From: Polytrichum commune
Lineage: Eukaryota > Streptophyta > Polytrichopsida > Polytrichales > Polytrichaceae
Direction of reading: 5' to 3'
DNA length: 64,000 bases
Assembly: GCA_950295325.1 (NCBI GenBank)
Contig: OX485808.1
Coordinates: 4,962,501 to 5,026,500 of the forward strand
The position numbers were made by a program, and so were the translations under genes. The notes under the pieces are model-generated. The model was not told where the DNA came from. It saw only the letters and a list, made by a program, of their open reading frames with translations, and did not search any database. Below are positions 61,018 to 64,000 of the stretch, piece by piece; position 1 is the first letter of the stretch, and each line of letters begins with the position of its first letter.

Positions 61018-61079
61018 GTTTGGGTCGATCAACCCAAACTTTGTGTTTCTTCATACAGTTTGGGTCGCTTGACCCAAAC
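61018..61079. repeat. Two palindromes in intron 1, giant 2
   Basis: Copies at 61018-61039 and 61058-61079, each with one C-to-T-type mismatch (CAACCC, TTGACCC). Confidence 0.95.
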
Positions 61080-62548
61080 CTTGTGTTTCAGTTTGTGTTT
61101 GTCTACGCAGTTTGTTGTTCATCATTTTTCTTCTTTGTTTGGAAACAACATATTGAGAATTAACACGCATTCTATGCTCTTGTGCAGCTTTTCAAATACC
61201 AAATGATAAACAAGTTCTCCTCAATTGACAATTCAAGTCACAAGCAAAAGAAGTACAATGAGCTAAGAGGAGAGATCTACTTGATTACATCATCCGACAT
61301 GGTTTGGCAGAAGTGGAAGACAGTGTTTGAGAAACACGAGACAGGGGATCTCATGGATCCTGACACATGCAACCTCTTCAACTCGTCCTCTCGATTCAAG
61401 GTGATGAAGCCTCTCATGAGAGAATTCTTTAGAAGTCTGCAGGGTCTTTCAGAGGCGGAAATGGGGAAGGCGGCAACGCACATCTTGCACAACAACCCGA
61501 CCCCTAAGAGATTTTGGGTGTACCCCAAAATAGTCTTCACCAAGCCGAAATCCTTTGTTCCTTCATGCTACACAATGAAGGAATGGGCGGAGAATAGGAA
61601 GAAGAAAACAACGATCGTCCAGGAGCTGCAGAAGCTAATCCCGGAAAAGAACATTTTTGTCGATGACGAGGTGAACGAGGTGAACTGGAGAGCGTTCAAG
61701 GCTGAATACAACTTCACCAGTGCATCCATGGCAGCTCTGATCAGGGAGGCAGGAGAAGACTTCCTAAAGTCAAAACTGGTGAAGGGTGGGAAGAACCTGG
61801 CTCTTCCAGAACACTCGACGTGTGCCTTCTCGAACTTTATAAAGGAGAAGAAGATTGTAAGTTTTGAGGGGGATGCGCATTTCAACCTTGTCGTTTTTGA
61901 CCCTATTAAAATCCAGGGATGGCCCGGCCTTGATTCCAGGAAAGAAATACGAGTAAGAGCAGCGGACTGGTTCTCCTTTGGCATAATAGACTTCCGGAGC
62001 ATTCCTGGGAGTACGTTTGAGGACACAATGGGTACACCCTTCTACGAGCCCTTCATGTCGAAGTTCGTGGAGTATGCAAGCCCTAAGCTTAGGGAGGTCG
62101 ATATGTGGCTGTGAATAGTAGAGGATAGGAGAGCAGAGCAAGTGTATGAAATTGTGAGGAAATTGCAGCCTGAGTATGCGGTGTCTAAGTCTCACTACAT
62201 TGCTGCAATGGCGGAGGGGGTGTACACGACACTAAAGGACAAGAAAACCAAAGTCATGAATTTGTTGTGCTTGTACTTTGTGTTCAAAGCAACCTTGCTG
62301 AAGGTGGAGAACCACCCCATAACCCGGATGCAGAAACTATTCCAAGTTCCAGAAGGCCTGGGTGCAAGTAAGTTCCTCTACGACGAGGCAAAATATGCCA
62401 TATACCATTCGGACGAGTTGCGGATGGAATTCTATCTCCGAATAATGAGGGCCTTGACGAGAAGAGGGGACTGTATATTCAACGTCTTCGGCGGTACCAA
62501 GCCCATCTTCGCTGGCATGGTAAGCTCCTTACCATAATTGTTTTCATA

Positions 62549-62606
62549 GTTTGGATCGAGCGACCCAAACTAACACTGATGCTAGTTTGGGTCGCTCGAC
62601 CCAAAC
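62549..62606. repeat. Two palindromes in intron 2, giant 2
   Basis: Copies at 62549 (centre AG, one mismatch) and 62585 (centre CT, perfect), in the same intron that carries three copies in giant 1. Confidence 0.95.
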
Positions 62607-63835
62607 TATAACTTTTGCAATTGATATTAGGTCTTGCATGTACTTCCCCTTTTCGGTGGAATCACATGTTATGCCATATAATAACATCTGGTGGGATTTC
62701 TGCAGATGCTGGGGCTGAACGTGTACAGCTATGTAGACCTTAATGACATCCAATTCTACAAGGCCCAAAAATCGTTGGCGAAGAAGATGGATATACTAGA
62801 CTGGATCCCTGGGAGCTACGCCGAGGAGACTGTTGAAGGGGGTGAGAGCCCGCTGGATAAGGCGAGGCGTGTCAACCCTGAAGAATTGGCCATAAGGGTT
62901 CCAGTTGCTGTACCAGAGCCTCTGGTCCAAGTGCATCCAGGCACATCCTCTCGGCGACCGCGTGACGAGGAGGGGGAGGAGGAGGAGGAGGATGAGGAGG
63001 TGGAAGAGGAGGAAGAAGAGGCTAAAGTGGAGGGCGAGGTCGAAGAAGGGGGAACAGGCTTCACTCAGGAATCTGAAGCCCCTCAACGAAAGAAGGCAAT
63101 GCGGGTAGCAACTCCACAAAGTAAGTTGGTGCCCGTCCTGACGGTTGATGATGCCCGCGACATGTACTCCAGGGATGCGACTGCCGCGTTCAGGGAGAGG
63201 AGGAAACTAAAAGGCAAGAAACTCTATGGCGACTATGCCATCGAGGAGACAATTGCCATTAGCAGCGAAGACGAGGACGACATGGAGCTCGCCAAACGGC
63301 TCAGGTCGGACCCTCCCTCTCCAGGTGCCTTCGCAGGGATGGTGAAGGTGAAGCCGGAAGTCCTCACCGTGCAAGAAGCCAACGAGAAGATGTTAAGGGA
63401 CGAAGAACAACGCGTCCACTTGCAAAAGGCCGCTACTGAAGAACCCTCAGTGCGGAACGAAGTGGCAGAGCTAAGGGCTCTCTTATTGGAGCAAGAGCGA
63501 CTGCGGGCATTGGCGCAACCTCCAACTAGCGCGGACTTGATCACGCAAGTGATTCGAGGCATGTGGGCGCAGGGTTTGGTGGTGGCTCCCCCGGGCTCAT
63601 TTCCACACTTGCCCCCCGGCTTCCCTCCCCAGAACATTCCTCCGCAGCCCGTGCCGCAATCCTCCTTCAGCTTTCAGCACATGGTTCCCCCCCACGTCCG
63701 TCCGTATCCGCCGGTTCAACAAGCGGATGACCCCAATATATGGCGCCTTCCCGGGTCTTCTAGACCTGTGACCCCCCCACCACTTCGGCCGCCCCTGGTG
63801 ATCCCCCCGCCCCATCAGCAGGACGACCCCCACAT

Positions 63836-63926
63836 GTTTGGGTCGTCCGACCCAAACCCGCCCCCCCTTACAGTGCAACAAGGCCAATCTCATGATGCAG
63901 GAGAGTTTGGGTCGGCCGACCCAAAC
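63836..63926 (+). repeat. Two palindromes inside coding exon 3, giant 2
   Basis: Perfect copies at 63836-63857 (centre TC) and 63905-63926 (centre GC). Both are read in the same frame as FGSSDPN and FGSADPN. Confidence 0.95.
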
Positions 63927-64000
63927 CCCGTGACCGCTCAGTCTTCAATGGACCAACATGGGTCTGAAAGAGACACACCCATGCCTGATGTTGAAGGTCC

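Larger units (their letters stand above)
51754..64000. mobile_element. Giant family B element 2, inverted, truncated left and open at window end
   Basis: The order is the mirror image of giant 1: DUF7869 gene on the minus strand, its palindrome array and TATA box, a central non-coding region, then the ParB-like gene on the plus strand with its own array. Start-to-start distance between the two divergent genes is 6.4 kb against 5.8 kb in giant 1. The DUF7869 end is cut at 51754 and fused to duplicated DUF247 flank. The FCP1-like end would lie beyond 64000. Confidence 0.85.
59666..64000 (+). pseudogene. Family B large ParB/DGQHR-like protein, giant 2 copy (exons 59666-60994, 61188-62519, 62706->64000)
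   Basis: Exon lengths (443 and 444 codons) match giant 1 (442 and 444). Landmarks by residue: basic start MPPKKRPGERWF, Ser/Thr/Pro linker about 150-240, CLHC at 265-268, QCHLAPPEKC at 283-292, DFWLIDGQHSVEASKK at 343-358, then ALVVWSDD and SRYFNM. In ParB-like proteins a G-x-x-R/H-x-x-A turn is followed by a V-rich strand and a helix, as here. Exon 3 has a Glu tract and a Pro-rich tail containing two in-frame palindromes (63836, 63905). A TGA at 62112-62114 replaces the Trp codon of WLWIVEDRR in the other copy. The 3' end lies outside the window. Confidence 0.7.

Overview
The window looks like nuclear DNA from a land plant with a large, transposon-dominated genome. The evidence is TTTAGGG-type telomere-like tracts, two DUF247-type genes, a Ty1/copia remnant with an initiator-Met primer site, TATA boxes and GT..AG introns. 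I cannot assign a species. Only the DUF247 gene at 49.0-50.4 kb looks like an ordinary intact host gene. Nearly everything else is mobile DNA.

Layout: 1-6.2 kb is an element with perfect 572-bp inverted arms. 7.7-16.6 kb holds pieces of a 'family A' element: a gene with an FCP1/HAD-like domain, a DUF7869-type gene (candidate transposase), a palindrome array and two copies of the same 27-bp terminus. 18.8-21.7 kb is a decayed DUF247 copy, repeated at 49.0-51.75 kb. 22.2-24.7 kb holds AT-rich elements with long inverted arms. 24,699-41,447 is a complete giant element ('family B', 16.7 kb) with 28-bp terminal inverted repeats and a 4-bp target duplication. 43.6-44.3 kb is a MITE inside a tandem array. 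44.4-49.0 kb is a dead copia element. 51.75-64.0 kb is a second family B element in the opposite orientation, cut on its left and running off the window.

The main discovery candidate is the family B/A system. Each family B element carries two divergent transcription units whose 3' ends face the termini. One unit encodes the DUF7869-type protein. The other encodes a protein of about 1,330 residues with a ParB/DGQHR-like domain, with an FCP1-like domain gene farther downstream. Long 5' leaders and introns of these units are packed with about 75 copies of a 22-bp palindrome (half-site GTTTGGGTCG, any two central bases, then its complement). Family A has the same scaffold (TTT-xxx-TCG-NN-CGA-xxx-AAA) with GGG replaced by CAC. 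The arrangement recalls a DNA-binding protein with cognate centromere-like or operator-like sites that differ between element families. The ParB-like assignment, the transposase role and the binding idea are inferences. The palindromes, their locations, the termini and the two inverted giant copies are read directly from the sequence.
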